Below, one piece after another: positions 9,287 through 17,385 of a stretch of DNA of 64,000 nucleotides. The stretch is from Kitasatospora aureofaciens. GTDB taxonomy: Bacteria; Actinomycetota; Actinomycetes; Streptomycetales; Streptomycetaceae. Under the pieces are notes generated by a model. The model made no database searches. It was not told the DNA's origin and saw only the letters and a program-made list of their open reading frames with translations. The first letter of the stretch is position 1. Each line of letters starts with the position of its first letter. Position numbers and translations under genes: made by a program. The DNA is taken from contig JODU01000020.1 in assembly GCA_000720845.1 (NCBI GenBank), forward strand, positions 1 through 64,000, in the 5' to 3' direction.

Positions 9287-9982
9287 ATGCCGGTTGCGAT
9301 CATCACGGGGGCGTCCAAGGGGCTGGGCCGGGCGCTCGCCGAGGCCCTGGCGGCACGGGGGTGGGACCTGGTGCTGGACGCCAGGAATCCGGAGGCGCTC
9401 AAGGAGGCGGAGACGGCGCTGGAGGCGTACGGCACGGGGGTGACGGCGCTGCCCGGCGACGTCGCCGACTCCTGGCACCGGACGGGGCTGGTGACCGAGG
9501 CCCGGCGGCTGGGCGGCGTGGACCTGCTGGTCAGCAACGCCAGCGCGCTGGGTGCCGAGCCCCTGGTGAGGCTGGCGGAGCTGCCCCTGGAGGGCATGCG
9601 GCGGGCGCTGGAGGTGAACGTGGTGGCGGCGCTGGGCCTGGTCCGGGAGGCCCTGCCGCTGCTGCGGGCGGCTCCCGCGGGCACGGTGGTGACGATCAGC
9701 TCGGACGCGGCCGCCGAGGCGTACGAGACCTGGGGCGGCTACGGGGCGTCCAAGGCGGCCCTGGACCAGCTGGCGGCGGTGCTGGGCGCCGAGGAGCCGG
9801 GGCTGCGGGTCTGGGCCGTCGATCCGGGGGACATGGCCACGGATCTGTACACGGCGGCCGTGCCGGACGACGACGACCCGCGTCCTGACCCGGCGAGTGT
9901 CGTGCCGGCGCTGCTGCGACTGCTGGACGAGCGTCCGGCGAGCGGGCGCTACGGGGCTCCGGCGCTGCTGGAGGCCCGCTGA
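9287..9982 (+). CDS. Short-chain dehydrogenase/reductase
   Basis: 231-residue classical SDR: cofactor loop TGASKGLG near residues 6-13, VSNAS in place of NNAG, catalytic Ser in TISSD and YGASK (Tyr and Lys present). ATG 9287 is chosen because GAAGGGGAC precedes it and homology begins at MPVAIITG; an upstream in-frame ATG adds 18 unlikely residues. Its stop overlaps the start of the QueA-like gene (TGATG), so the two are co-expressed. Substrate unknown. Confidence 0.92.
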   Translation: MPVAIITGASKGLGRALAEALAARGWDLVLDARNPEALKEAETALEAYGTGVTALPGDVADSWHRTGLVTEARRLGGVDLLVSNASALGAEPLVRLAELPLEGMRRALEVNVVAALGLVREALPLLRAAPAGTVVTISSDAAAEAYETWGGYGASKAALDQLAAVLGAEEPGLRVWAVDPGDMATDLYTAAVPDDDDPRPDPASVVPALLRLLDERPASGRYGAPALLEAR

Positions 9983-11106
9983 TGTCGGCGCTGGCGGTGC
10001 GGGTCCCGGAGGAGCTGTCGGCCCGGGTGCCGGTCGAGCAGCGGGAGCCGGGTCTCGACCGGGACGGCGTGCGGCTGCTGGTGTCGCGCGGCACCGAGGT
10101 GTCGCACCACCGGTTCGCGGAGCTGCCGGGGCTGCTGCGGGCCGGTGACCTGCTGGTGGTCAACACCTCGCCCACGCTGGCCGCCGCCGTGGACGGCCGG
10201 GTCGGGCACGCGCGCGTGGTGGTGCACTTCTCCACGCGCGGGGACGACGGCCGGTGGGCGGTGGAGCTGCGGGAACCGGACGGGCGGGGCACCACGCGCG
10301 CGCGTGCGGAAGCAGTGGACGCAGTGGACGTGACGGGCCTCCCGCGCGCGCGTGCGGAGGGAGAGGGAGTGGCGGGGCGCGGGTGCGGTGGTCTGGCGGG
10401 CACGCGGGTGCGGCTGCCGGGTGGTGCGCGGCTGGTGCTGGAGGAGCCGCTGAACGCGCGCGGTGAGCGGCTGTGGTGGGCGCGGGTGTCGGGGGCGGAG
10501 GTGCCCGCGCTGCTGCGGGAGCACGGGCGGCCCATTCGGTACTCCTATACCGAGCGGGACCAGCCGCTGTCCGTCTACCAGACGGTGTTCGCGCTGCCGT
10601 CCGGTGACGGGACGGGCAGTGCGGAGATGCCGAGCGCGGCGCGGCCCTTCACAGCGCGGCTGGTGGCGGAGCTGGTGAGCCGTGGGGTGCTGTTCGCGCC
10701 GGTGACGCTGCACACGGGGGTGGCCTCGGCTCAGTCGTACGAGCCGCCGTATCCGGAGCGGTTCGCCGTGCCGGAGACGTCGGCGCGGCTGATCAACGCC
10801 GTGCGCGCCGGTGACGGGCGGGTGGTGGCGGTGGGGACGACGGCCGTGCGGGCGGTGGAGTCGGCGGCCGGGGCCGACGGGGTGGTACGGGCGCGGGCCG
10901 GGTGGACTGAACTGGTCGTGACGCCGGAGCGCGGGGTGCGGGTGGTGGAGGGCCTGCTGACGGGGCTGCACGAGCCCGAGGCCTCGCATCTGCTGATGCT
11001 GGAGGCGGTGGCGGGACGGGCGGCGATCGACCGCGGGTACGAGGCCGCGGTGCGGGGGCGCTACCTGTGGCACGAGTTCGGGGACGTCCATCTCCTGCTG
11101 CCGTAG
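9982..11106 (+). CDS. queA: QueA-like S-adenosylmethionine:tRNA ribosyltransferase-isomerase
   Basis: 374-residue member of the QueA family, which transfers the ribosyl group of SAM to 7-aminomethyl-7-deazaguanine in tRNA during queuosine synthesis. Family blocks seen: DLLVVNTSPTLAAAV, GTRVRLPGG, RYSYTERDQPLSVYQTVFA and RVVAVGTTAVRAVESAA. The normally invariant HVGxGTF block reads TLHTGVASAQSYEPPYPERFAVPE, so this is a diverged subfamily and its exact substrate is uncertain. No queC, queD, queE, queF or tgt is seen nearby. A repeat-derived stretch (10297-10358) lengthens a loop. The start overlaps the SDR stop. Confidence 0.85.
   Translation: MSALAVRVPEELSARVPVEQREPGLDRDGVRLLVSRGTEVSHHRFAELPGLLRAGDLLVVNTSPTLAAAVDGRVGHARVVVHFSTRGDDGRWAVELREPDGRGTTRARAEAVDAVDVTGLPRARAEGEGVAGRGCGGLAGTRVRLPGGARLVLEEPLNARGERLWWARVSGAEVPALLREHGRPIRYSYTERDQPLSVYQTVFALPSGDGTGSAEMPSAARPFTARLVAELVSRGVLFAPVTLHTGVASAQSYEPPYPERFAVPETSARLINAVRAGDGRVVAVGTTAVRAVESAAGADGVVRARAGWTELVVTPERGVRVVEGLLTGLHEPEASHLLMLEAVAGRAAIDRGYEAAVRGRYLWHEFGDVHLLLP
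10297..10358 (+). repeat. In-frame direct repeats inside the QueA-like gene
   Basis: CGCGCGCGTGCGGA occurs at 10297-10310 and again at 10345-10358, 48 bases apart, both coding RARAE. Between them GCAGTGGAC is repeated in tandem (10313-10330, coding AVDAVD). The pattern suggests a local expansion that kept the frame. Confidence 0.8.
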
Positions 11107-11176
11107 AAGGGCGGCGCAGACCACTCACACATTGCATTGCTCCAGCAACTAGCAGTGAGAAAGGTGGGAGGCCGAT

Positions 11177-11242
11177 GTGAGCCCGCACATAGGGCGCACG
11201 TCACGTACGAAGGGGAGTAGGAGAACGACTCGTCCGTTTTGA
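11177..11242 (+). CDS. Possible arginine-rich leader peptide upstream of the transglycosylase gene
   Basis: A 21-codon ORF starts at GTG 11177 with GGTGGGAGG ahead of it and ends with a TGA whose last base is the first base of the 12-bp hairpin at 11242-11271. It codes five arginines and contains the rare pair AGG-AGA. Its length and position match a leader peptide whose translation could affect the hairpin. No homologue is recognised, and third-position GC is lower than in neighbouring genes, so it may be untranslated. Confidence 0.3.
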   Translation: MSPHIGRTSRTKGSRRTTRPF

Positions 11243-11271
11243 GCGGGGCAGATGGTCCAATCTGTCCCGCT
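11242..11271 (+). terminator. Strong hairpin in the transglycosylase leader (terminator or attenuator)
   Basis: 12-bp stem AGCGGGGCAGAT / ATCTGTCCCGCT (one G-T pair) closing a six-base loop, followed by TTG. It lies 136 bases after the QueA-like stop and about 190 bases before the next start codon. It could end the queA transcript or act as an attenuator. Confidence 0.6.
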
Positions 11272-11345
11272 TTGCCGTTCCCTGATCCACTATCTCGGAT
11301 CGTACGTCACACCTTTGCCTCCGGATTTTGCGGCCGCTAAGAATT

Positions 11346-11424
11346 GCTCTCGTCGCTCAGCGCCGTGGGTTCTCCCCCGCGGCGTTTGTGCCGGAAGCAC
11401 CAACTGTCCCCACCGGACGAGAGC
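11346..11424 (+). ncRNA. Structured 5' leader predicted to fold as a three-way junction
   Basis: A closing stem of nine perfect pairs (GCTCTCGTC 11346-11354 with GACGAGAGC 11416-11424) encloses a second nine-pair stem (11361-11369 with 11376-11384, loop TTCTCC) and a four-pair hairpin GTGC-CGGAA-GCAC (11388-11400). The element ends 34 bases before the start codon of the cell-wall-hydrolase gene. I looked for the c-di-AMP (ydaO) riboswitch signature often found before such genes, and its conserved words are absent. It may be a distinct cis-regulatory RNA; this is inference from hand folding. Confidence 0.5.
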
Positions 11425-11458
11425 GACCTCCGCGCTATTCGAAGAGGTCTATCCCGCC

Positions 11459-12178
11459 ATGCTCAAGAACATCCTTCCCCGTGGTCGCAGTCGATCCCTG
11501 AACCGCACGCACAAGATCGCGATCGCCGGTGTCGGCACGCTCGGCGCCGCCGCCGTCGCCTTCACCGCCGTCCCGGCCAGCGGTCAGACGACGACCACGA
11601 GCGAGGCCGCTCCCACGGCCAAGGTGGCGTACAGCACCAAGCAGATCCAGGACGTGCACGCCGGTGTCACCGGCCAGCTCGCCGGCGCGAGCCAGAAGGT
11701 CGCCGCCATCGAGGCCAAGAAGGAGGCGGCCGCCAAGAAGGCGACCGCCGAGAAGAAGGCCGCCGCCAAGAAGGCCGCCGCCAAGCGTGCGGCGAAGGAG
11801 ACCACCAGCCGGTCCGCCAAGCGCACCGAGATCAAGAAGGCCGCGCCGAAGTCCTACCCGAACAACCTCGACGGCTGGATCCGCGAGGCCCGCGCCATCA
11901 TGAAGAAGCACGGCATCCCCGGGACCTACGAGGGCATCCACCGCAACATCATGCGGGAGTCCTCCGGCAACCCGAAGGCCATCAACGACTGGGACATCAA
12001 CGCCATCAACGGCATCCCGTCGAAGGGCCTGCTCCAGGTCATCCCGCCGACGTTCAAGGCCTACCACGTGCCCGGCACCTCGAAGAACATCTACGACCCG
12101 GTCGCCAACATCGTCGCCGCGTGCAACTACGCCGCCGACAAGTACGGCACCATGGACAACGTCGACAGCGCGTACTGA
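11459..12178 (+). CDS. Secreted lytic-transglycosylase-like (SLT domain) protein
   Basis: 239 residues. A long signal region (RTHKIAIAGVGTLGAAAVAFTAVPASG, cleavage near residue 40) is followed by a Lys/Ala-rich coiled linker (about 75-125) and a C-terminal SLT domain: IHRNIMRESSGNPKAIN with the catalytic Glu in MRESSGNP, then GLLQVIPPTFKAYHVPGT and an AACNYAADKYG block. The enzyme is expected to cleave peptidoglycan outside the membrane. ATG 11459 is used because the signal peptide begins there; the open frame upstream is the leader. The leader is long and structured (see 11177-11424). Confidence 0.93.
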   Translation: MLKNILPRGRSRSLNRTHKIAIAGVGTLGAAAVAFTAVPASGQTTTTSEAAPTAKVAYSTKQIQDVHAGVTGQLAGASQKVAAIEAKKEAAAKKATAEKKAAAKKAAAKRAAKETTSRSAKRTEIKKAAPKSYPNNLDGWIREARAIMKKHGIPGTYEGIHRNIMRESSGNPKAINDWDINAINGIPSKGLLQVIPPTFKAYHVPGTSKNIYDPVANIVAACNYAADKYGTMDNVDSAY

Positions 12179-12224
12179 GGTCGGCGCGGACCTCTTCACG
12201 ACGTCGCCGACGCCGCACCGTACG

Positions 12225-12264
12225 CCGAAGGGCGGCACCCTCCTGACGGGGTGCCGCCCTTCGG
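12225..12264. terminator. Bidirectional terminator
   Basis: 16-bp stem CCGAAGGGCGGCACCC / GGGTGCCGCCCTTCGG with an eight-base loop, between the convergent SLT and FHA-ABC genes. Confidence 0.9.
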
Positions 12265-12304
12265 GGCGTGCGGGGCGTGGCCTTGGGGCCCGCCGGACCT
12301 CGGC

Positions 12305-14905
12305 CTACTTGCGCATGACCTCGGGCTCGTGCCGGCGCAGGAAGCGGGCGACGAAGAAGCCGCAGATCACGCCGAGGACGATCAGCGCGGCCATGTCCAT
12401 CCCCCAGGCGCCCACGGTGTGCTCCCACAGCGGGTCGGCCTCGGCCCCCTTCTCGGGCGGGCTGATCTTGTTGAAGTCCAGCGTGGCACCGGCCGCGGCG
12501 ACCGCCCAGCGCGAGGGCATCAGGTAGGAGAACTGGTTGACGCCGACCGCGCCGTTCAGGGCGAAGAGGCAGCCGGTGAAGACGACCTGGATGATCGCGA
12601 ACATCACCAGCAGCGGCATGGTCTTCTCGGCGGTCTTCACCAGCGAGGAGATGACCAGACCGAACATCATCGAGGTGAAGCCGAGCGCCATGATCGGCAG
12701 CGACAGCTCGACGAGTGTCGCGCCGCCCAGGATCAGTCCCTCGTCCGGGATCTCACGGCTGGCGAAGCCGATCACGCCGACCAGCAGGCCCTGGAACACC
12801 GTGATCAGACCGAGCACGAAGACCTTGGACATCAGGTACGCGGACCGGGACAGGCCCGTCGCGCGTTCCCGCTCGTAGATCACCCGTTCCTTGATCAGCT
12901 CACGGACCGAGTTCGCGGCACCGGCGAAGCAGGCGCCGACCGCGAGGATCAGCAGGACCGTGGTCGCGGTGCCGTTGGGAATGATCCGGCCGGTCTGCGG
13001 GTTGGCGGAGTTGGGCAGCAGGCCCTTGTCCGCGTCGATGAGCAGGCTGACCGCGCCCAGCACGGCGGGCAGGATCACCATCAGGGCCAGGAAGCCCTTG
13101 TCGGAGGCGATCACCGACGTGTAGCGCCGCACCAGCGTGACGAACTGGGACATCCAGCCCTGCGGTTTCGGTGGCTTCATCGCCTGCATCGGCGGTACCT
13201 GTACGGACTGCGGTGCGACGGCATCGAGGTCCGCGGCGTACATCTGGTAGTGCTGCGAGCCCTTCCAGCGGCCCGCCCAGTCGTAGTCGCGGTAGTTCTC
13301 GAAGGCGGAGAAGACGTCGGCCCAGGTGTCGTAGCCGAAGAAGTTCAGCGCCTCCTCCGGCGGGCCGAAGTAGGCCACGGAACCGCCCGGCGCCATCACC
13401 AGCAGCTTGTCGCAGGTCGCCAGCTCGGCCACCGAGTGGGTGACGACAAGGACGGTGCGGCCGTCGTCGGCGAGGCCGCGCAGCAGCTGCATGACGTCGC
13501 GGTCCATGCCCGGGTCGAGGCCGGAGGTCGGCTCGTCCAGGAAGATCAGCGACGGCTTGGTGAGCAGCTCCAGGGCGACGGAGACGCGCTTGCGCTGACC
13601 GCCGGACAGGGACGTGACCTTCTTGTCCTTGTGGATGTCCAGCTTCAGCTCGCGCAGCACCTCGTCGATGCGGGCGTCGCGCTCGGCTGCCGTGGTGTCG
13701 GCCGGGAAGCGGAGCTTCGCCGCGTACTTGAGCGCCTTCTTGACGGTCAGCTCCTTGTGCAGGATGTCGTCCTGCGGGACCAGACCGATGCGCTGGCGCA
13801 GCTCGGCGAACTGCTTGTACAGGTTCCGGTTGTCGTAGAGGACCTCGCCCTGGTCGGCGGGCCGGTAGCCGGTGAGCGCCTTGAGCAGGGTCGACTTGCC
13901 GGAGCCGGACGGGCCGATGACCGCGATCAGCGACTTCTCGGGCACGCCGAAGGAGACGTCCTTGAGGATCTGCTTGCCGCCGTCGACGGTGACGGTCAGG
14001 TGCCGGGCGGAGAAGGAGACCTCACCGGTGTCGACGAACTCCTCGAGCCGGTCGCCGACGATCTGGAACGTCGAGTGGCCGACGCCCACGATGTCGGTCG
14101 GGCCGAGCAGTTGGGAGCCGCCCTTGGCGATCGGCTGGCCGTTGACGTACGTGCCGTTGTGCGAGCCGAGGTCGCGGATCTCCATGCGCCCGTCGGGCGT
14201 CGAGTGGAACTCCGCGTGATGGCGGGAGACCTGGAGGTCGGAGACGACCAGGTCGTTCTCCAGGGCACGGCCGATGCGCATGACACGGCCGAGCGAGAAC
14301 TGGTGGAACGTGGTCGGGCTGCGGTCCCCGTGGACCGGTGGCGCCCCCGCCGCGCCGCCTGGTCCCTGCTGCTGGGGGAAGTGCGGCGCGGCCTGCTGCG
14401 GCGGCGCCTGCTGCCAGCCCGGCTGCTGGGCCTGGTGCTGCTGCCCGTGCTGCTGCCCGTGCTGCGGTGCCTGCTGCGGTGGCGCCTGCTGCTGGAACGG
14501 CTCCTGCGCGGGCGGCGCCTGCTGCGCCCAGCCCGCGTTCGCTGCCTGCGCGGCGTACGGCTGCTGCTGCGGCTGGGCCTGCGGCGTGCCGGCCGGGGCC
14601 TGTGCGCCGGTCAGGCTCACGCGCGGTCCGTCGGTCGCGTTGCCGAGGTTCAGCACCGTGCCGGCGCCCAGCTCCGTCCGCTGGACCCGCTGCCCGTGCA
14701 CGAAGGTGCCGTTGGTGCTGCCGTGGTCCTCGACCACCCAACTGCGGCCGTCGAAACTGATCGTGGCATGCCGCCAGGAGACCCTGGCGTCGTCGAAGAC
14801 AAGCTCCCCCTGCGGATCGCGTCCTAGCGCGTATGACCGGGACGGATCGAGCGTCCAGGTCCGTCCATTGGATTCCAGTACGAGTTCCGGCACTCCATGC
14901 CCCAC
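12305..14905 (-). CDS. FHA-domain ABC transporter (ATPase fused to permease)
   Basis: 866 residues with the layout FHA - Gln/Pro-rich linker - FHA - ATPase - ABC2 membrane domain, as in M. tuberculosis Rv1747. FHA 1 is near 10-95 (GRDPQGELV, SWRHATI, GSTNGTFVHG); the linker (about 105-190) is almost only Q, P, A, G; FHA 2 is near 205-290 (IGRALENDLV, SRHHAE, GSHNGTYVNG). The ATPase has Walker A GPSGSGKST, signature LSGGQRKR and Walker B IFLDEPTSGLD. Six membrane segments follow from about residue 600. FHA domains bind phosphothreonine, so Ser/Thr-kinase control of an export function is likely. The cargo is unknown. Confidence 0.93.
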   Translation of the reverse strand: MGHGVPELVLESNGRTWTLDPSRSYALGRDPQGELVFDDARVSWRHATISFDGRSWVVEDHGSTNGTFVHGQRVQRTELGAGTVLNLGNATDGPRVSLTGAQAPAGTPQAQPQQQPYAAQAANAGWAQQAPPAQEPFQQQAPPQQAPQHGQQHGQQHQAQQPGWQQAPPQQAAPHFPQQQGPGGAAGAPPVHGDRSPTTFHQFSLGRVMRIGRALENDLVVSDLQVSRHHAEFHSTPDGRMEIRDLGSHNGTYVNGQPIAKGGSQLLGPTDIVGVGHSTFQIVGDRLEEFVDTGEVSFSARHLTVTVDGGKQILKDVSFGVPEKSLIAVIGPSGSGKSTLLKALTGYRPADQGEVLYDNRNLYKQFAELRQRIGLVPQDDILHKELTVKKALKYAAKLRFPADTTAAERDARIDEVLRELKLDIHKDKKVTSLSGGQRKRVSVALELLTKPSLIFLDEPTSGLDPGMDRDVMQLLRGLADDGRTVLVVTHSVAELATCDKLLVMAPGGSVAYFGPPEEALNFFGYDTWADVFSAFENYRDYDWAGRWKGSQHYQMYAADLDAVAPQSVQVPPMQAMKPPKPQGWMSQFVTLVRRYTSVIASDKGFLALMVILPAVLGAVSLLIDADKGLLPNSANPQTGRIIPNGTATTVLLILAVGACFAGAANSVRELIKERVIYERERATGLSRSAYLMSKVFVLGLITVFQGLLVGVIGFASREIPDEGLILGGATLVELSLPIMALGFTSMMFGLVISSLVKTAEKTMPLLVMFAIIQVVFTGCLFALNGAVGVNQFSYLMPSRWAVAAAGATLDFNKISPPEKGAEADPLWEHTVGAWGMDMAALIVLGVICGFFVARFLRRHEPEVMRK

Positions 14906-15090
14906 TGAGTTGTCCCCCGATGTACCCCCGTCGCGGGGAGTCTAGGGATGTCGAACATCGGGGGGAACTATTTCAGGCTCGGGGCCCTGACCGAAAGTCG
15001 GGCCTTGTGAAAAGTGCGTAGGCGCCACCGGCCGTTCCCGTTGACGGGGTGGAAACCTGCGCGGAGAGTGGTATTCCACGCGAGGGGGAC

Positions 15091-17385
15091 ATGCGCGGCA
15101 AGTCGGCCGCGCAGCGGATCGGGGGGTCTGCCATGAGCGCGTCCACGAGCGTCGGGAACAAGGGGTACGGCACGCGCGTGCCGTGGGGCGACGTACTGCT
15201 GTCCGCGATCGCCTCCGTGAGCTGGGCGTTGATCGGCATGGCGGGCACGGCGGCGCTCGGCCTGCACCTGCTGGACGCGGACGCGTCGGGTTCGCTCGGA
15301 CCGATGACCGCGGCGGTGGTGGCGCTCGGGGCGAGCGGTTCGGTCACCCCGGCCGGTGATGTGTCCTCGTTCGGCATGAAAGGGGCCCAGGCGCACACGG
15401 CCATCGAGATCACGCCACTGGGGGTGGGCCTGGTCGGGGCGCTGTTCCTGTCCTTCTTCTTCCTGCGGTCCCTGCGGGCGGCCGGAGTTGTCGTCGCCCC
15501 CGCCGAACTCCTCGCGCGCGTGGGCGCGGTGGTCGCGCTGTTCGTGGCGATGCTGGGCGGGCTGGCCCGGGCCGGGCACGACGTCGTCACGATCGACGGC
15601 GCCTCGCTCGGGCTCGACGACCTGCCCGGCGGGGGTGGCGGCGGGCCGGAGATCCCCGGGCTCGGTGACGTGGGCGACATCGGCGGGCTGCTGCCCGGCC
15701 GGGTCGGTGACCTCGTGGACGCCCGGGCCGCCGTCGGGTTCACCGTCGACACCGCGCCGACGTTGCTGGGCGGTCTCGCCTGGTGCGCGGGGGTGCTGCT
15801 GATCGCGTTGCCGGCCTCCCGCCGCACGCCGCTGCCGCGCGGGTGCGAGGCCGTGCACCGGGTGGTGCGGCCGGCCGTGTCCGCGCTGGTCACGGTGGCG
15901 CTGACGGCGGTGGTGGCCGGCCTCGCGGCGGCGGCCTGGACGGCGATCGGCGACGACCGTCCCCGGCGGATCGCGGGGGCCGCACTGCTGGGCGCGCCCA
16001 ACGGGGCCTGGCTCGGCATCCCGCTCGGTCTGTTCGTGCCGTGGGACGGGCGGGCCACCGGCGCGCTGGTCGGGGTCCTCCCGGCTCCCCTCGACGATCT
16101 GCTCGGCGACGGCGCCGAGCGGCCGGTCACCCTGGCGCGGCTGGCGGAGCCGGCCGGGCGGGTGTGGCTGCTGGGGGTGGCCGCGGCACTGATGATGCTG
16201 CTGGCCGGGGTGCTGACGGCGGTACGGACGCCGGTGGGGCCCCACGACGTACGTCCGCTGGTCTTCGCCAGGGGCTGTGCGCTGCGGCTGGGCGTCGCCA
16301 CCGCGGTGACGCTGCCGCTGGCGGCCCTGCTCACCGAGGTGTCCGTGGACGCCTCCGTGTCGGTGCTCGGCATCGATGCCTTCGGCGCGGGCATCGACCT
16401 GCGCGGACATCTCGGCGCGGCCCTGCTGCTGGGCGCCGCCTGGGGCGCGGGCGCGGGAGCCGCCGGGGCGCTGCTGGCACGGGTGAGCGGGGCGGCCGGG
16501 ACGCGGGCGTCGGGCTTGGCACGCAGTGCCGGGGCGGTGACGGAGGGCGGGGGCGCGAACGCGGGCGCGAGCGCGGGCGGTCCGGCGTGGGCGGGCTCGT
16601 CCCCGGGCCCGTACCGGCCGGGTGCGCCGCACCGGCCGCCCGATCCGGGCCCCGGTCCCCGCCTGGGATCGCGGGAGGGCGCGGGGCCCGGCGGGGCACC
16701 GGGACCACGCGGCCCCTCGGGAGAACCCGAGGACGCCCGGCCGCGCGACGCGGGGGCGCCGTCGGGGCCCGGGCACACGTCGTCGGGGCCCGGGCACACG
16801 TCGTCGGGGTGCTGGCCGCCGGGCGGCACGGGGCGGAGGCAGGAACGAGGCCGTACCGCCCCGGCGCGGTACGGAGGGGGCGGCGAGGGCGATCGAGGCG
16901 GTACCCCGGGGCACGACGGCGGCGGGGCGGGCCGGGGAGGCGGCGGGGCGGACCACCGGCCCGACGACGACGTGTACGGCGCCCCCACGGTGGCCGGGCC
17001 GCTGGGGCCGCCCCCGGAAACGCCGCGACGGCCACGGCGACCGGGGGAACGGCCGTCGTCCCGGCCCTGGGGCGAGGGCCCTCCGCCGCCTCCGCCCCCG
17101 CCGCTTCCCTCCCCACCCCCCCCACGCCCCGGCGGCCCGGGGACGGGTAGGCGGTGCCCGCCTCCCGCGTCACCCCGGCGGCCCGGGACAGCCCGGAGCG
17201 TGAACGTACGTACCCCGTGCCGCAGTGCCACCCGGGTGCGAGGACGGCACCCCGCTTCCCGACCGCTCGGCCGCCGCTCCCCCGGACGGGAATCCGGCCC
17301 GCGCGCTCCCCGCGCGCCCCCTGTCCGCCAGTCGGACCTGAGGCGCGGGCGGCACCGCGTGCCGGATACGGTGGGAGCACCATGA
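15091..17385 (+). CDS. Streptophobe-family membrane protein (3' end doubtful)
   Basis: 764 residues as drawn. The first ~490 residues carry about ten hydrophobic segments (for example VLLSAIASVSWALIGMAGTAAL, LVGALFLSFFFLRSL, VSALVTVALTAVVAGLAAAAW), matching the Streptomyces streptophobe family of unknown function. ATG 15091 has GAGGGGG upstream; ATG 15133 is also possible. From about residue 490 the chain is Gly/Pro/Arg low complexity with two 21-base tandem units (16762-16803). After about 17100 third-position GC falls sharply. One extra C in the run at 17117-17123 would end the protein at TAG 17148-17150, so the last ~80 residues are probably not real. Confidence 0.75.
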   Translation: MRGKSAAQRIGGSAMSASTSVGNKGYGTRVPWGDVLLSAIASVSWALIGMAGTAALGLHLLDADASGSLGPMTAAVVALGASGSVTPAGDVSSFGMKGAQAHTAIEITPLGVGLVGALFLSFFFLRSLRAAGVVVAPAELLARVGAVVALFVAMLGGLARAGHDVVTIDGASLGLDDLPGGGGGGPEIPGLGDVGDIGGLLPGRVGDLVDARAAVGFTVDTAPTLLGGLAWCAGVLLIALPASRRTPLPRGCEAVHRVVRPAVSALVTVALTAVVAGLAAAAWTAIGDDRPRRIAGAALLGAPNGAWLGIPLGLFVPWDGRATGALVGVLPAPLDDLLGDGAERPVTLARLAEPAGRVWLLGVAAALMMLLAGVLTAVRTPVGPHDVRPLVFARGCALRLGVATAVTLPLAALLTEVSVDASVSVLGIDAFGAGIDLRGHLGAALLLGAAWGAGAGAAGALLARVSGAAGTRASGLARSAGAVTEGGGANAGASAGGPAWAGSSPGPYRPGAPHRPPDPGPGPRLGSREGAGPGGAPGPRGPSGEPEDARPRDAGAPSGPGHTSSGPGHTSSGCWPPGGTGRRQERGRTAPARYGGGGEGDRGGTPGHDGGGAGRGGGGADHRPDDDVYGAPTVAGPLGPPPETPRRPRRPGERPSSRPWGEGPPPPPPPPLPSPPPPRPGGPGTGRRCPPPASPRRPGTARSVNVRTPCRSATRVRGRHPASRPLGRRSPGRESGPRAPRAPPVRQSDLRRGRHRVPDTVGAP
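16762..16803 (+). repeat. Two tandem 21-base units in the streptophobe gene
   Basis: The unit TCGGGGCCCGGGCACACGTCG is repeated twice without change, coding SGPGHTS twice within the low-complexity C-terminal region. Confidence 0.9.

Noticed and set aside
11242..11458. ydaO (c-di-AMP) riboswitch before the SLT gene
   Set aside because: The conserved GGGGAACC, GGGGTGAATCC and GTAGGG words of that family are not found.
16762..16803. Tandem repeats as a minisatellite system
   Set aside because: Only two units inside a low-complexity coding region; ordinary slippage explains them.
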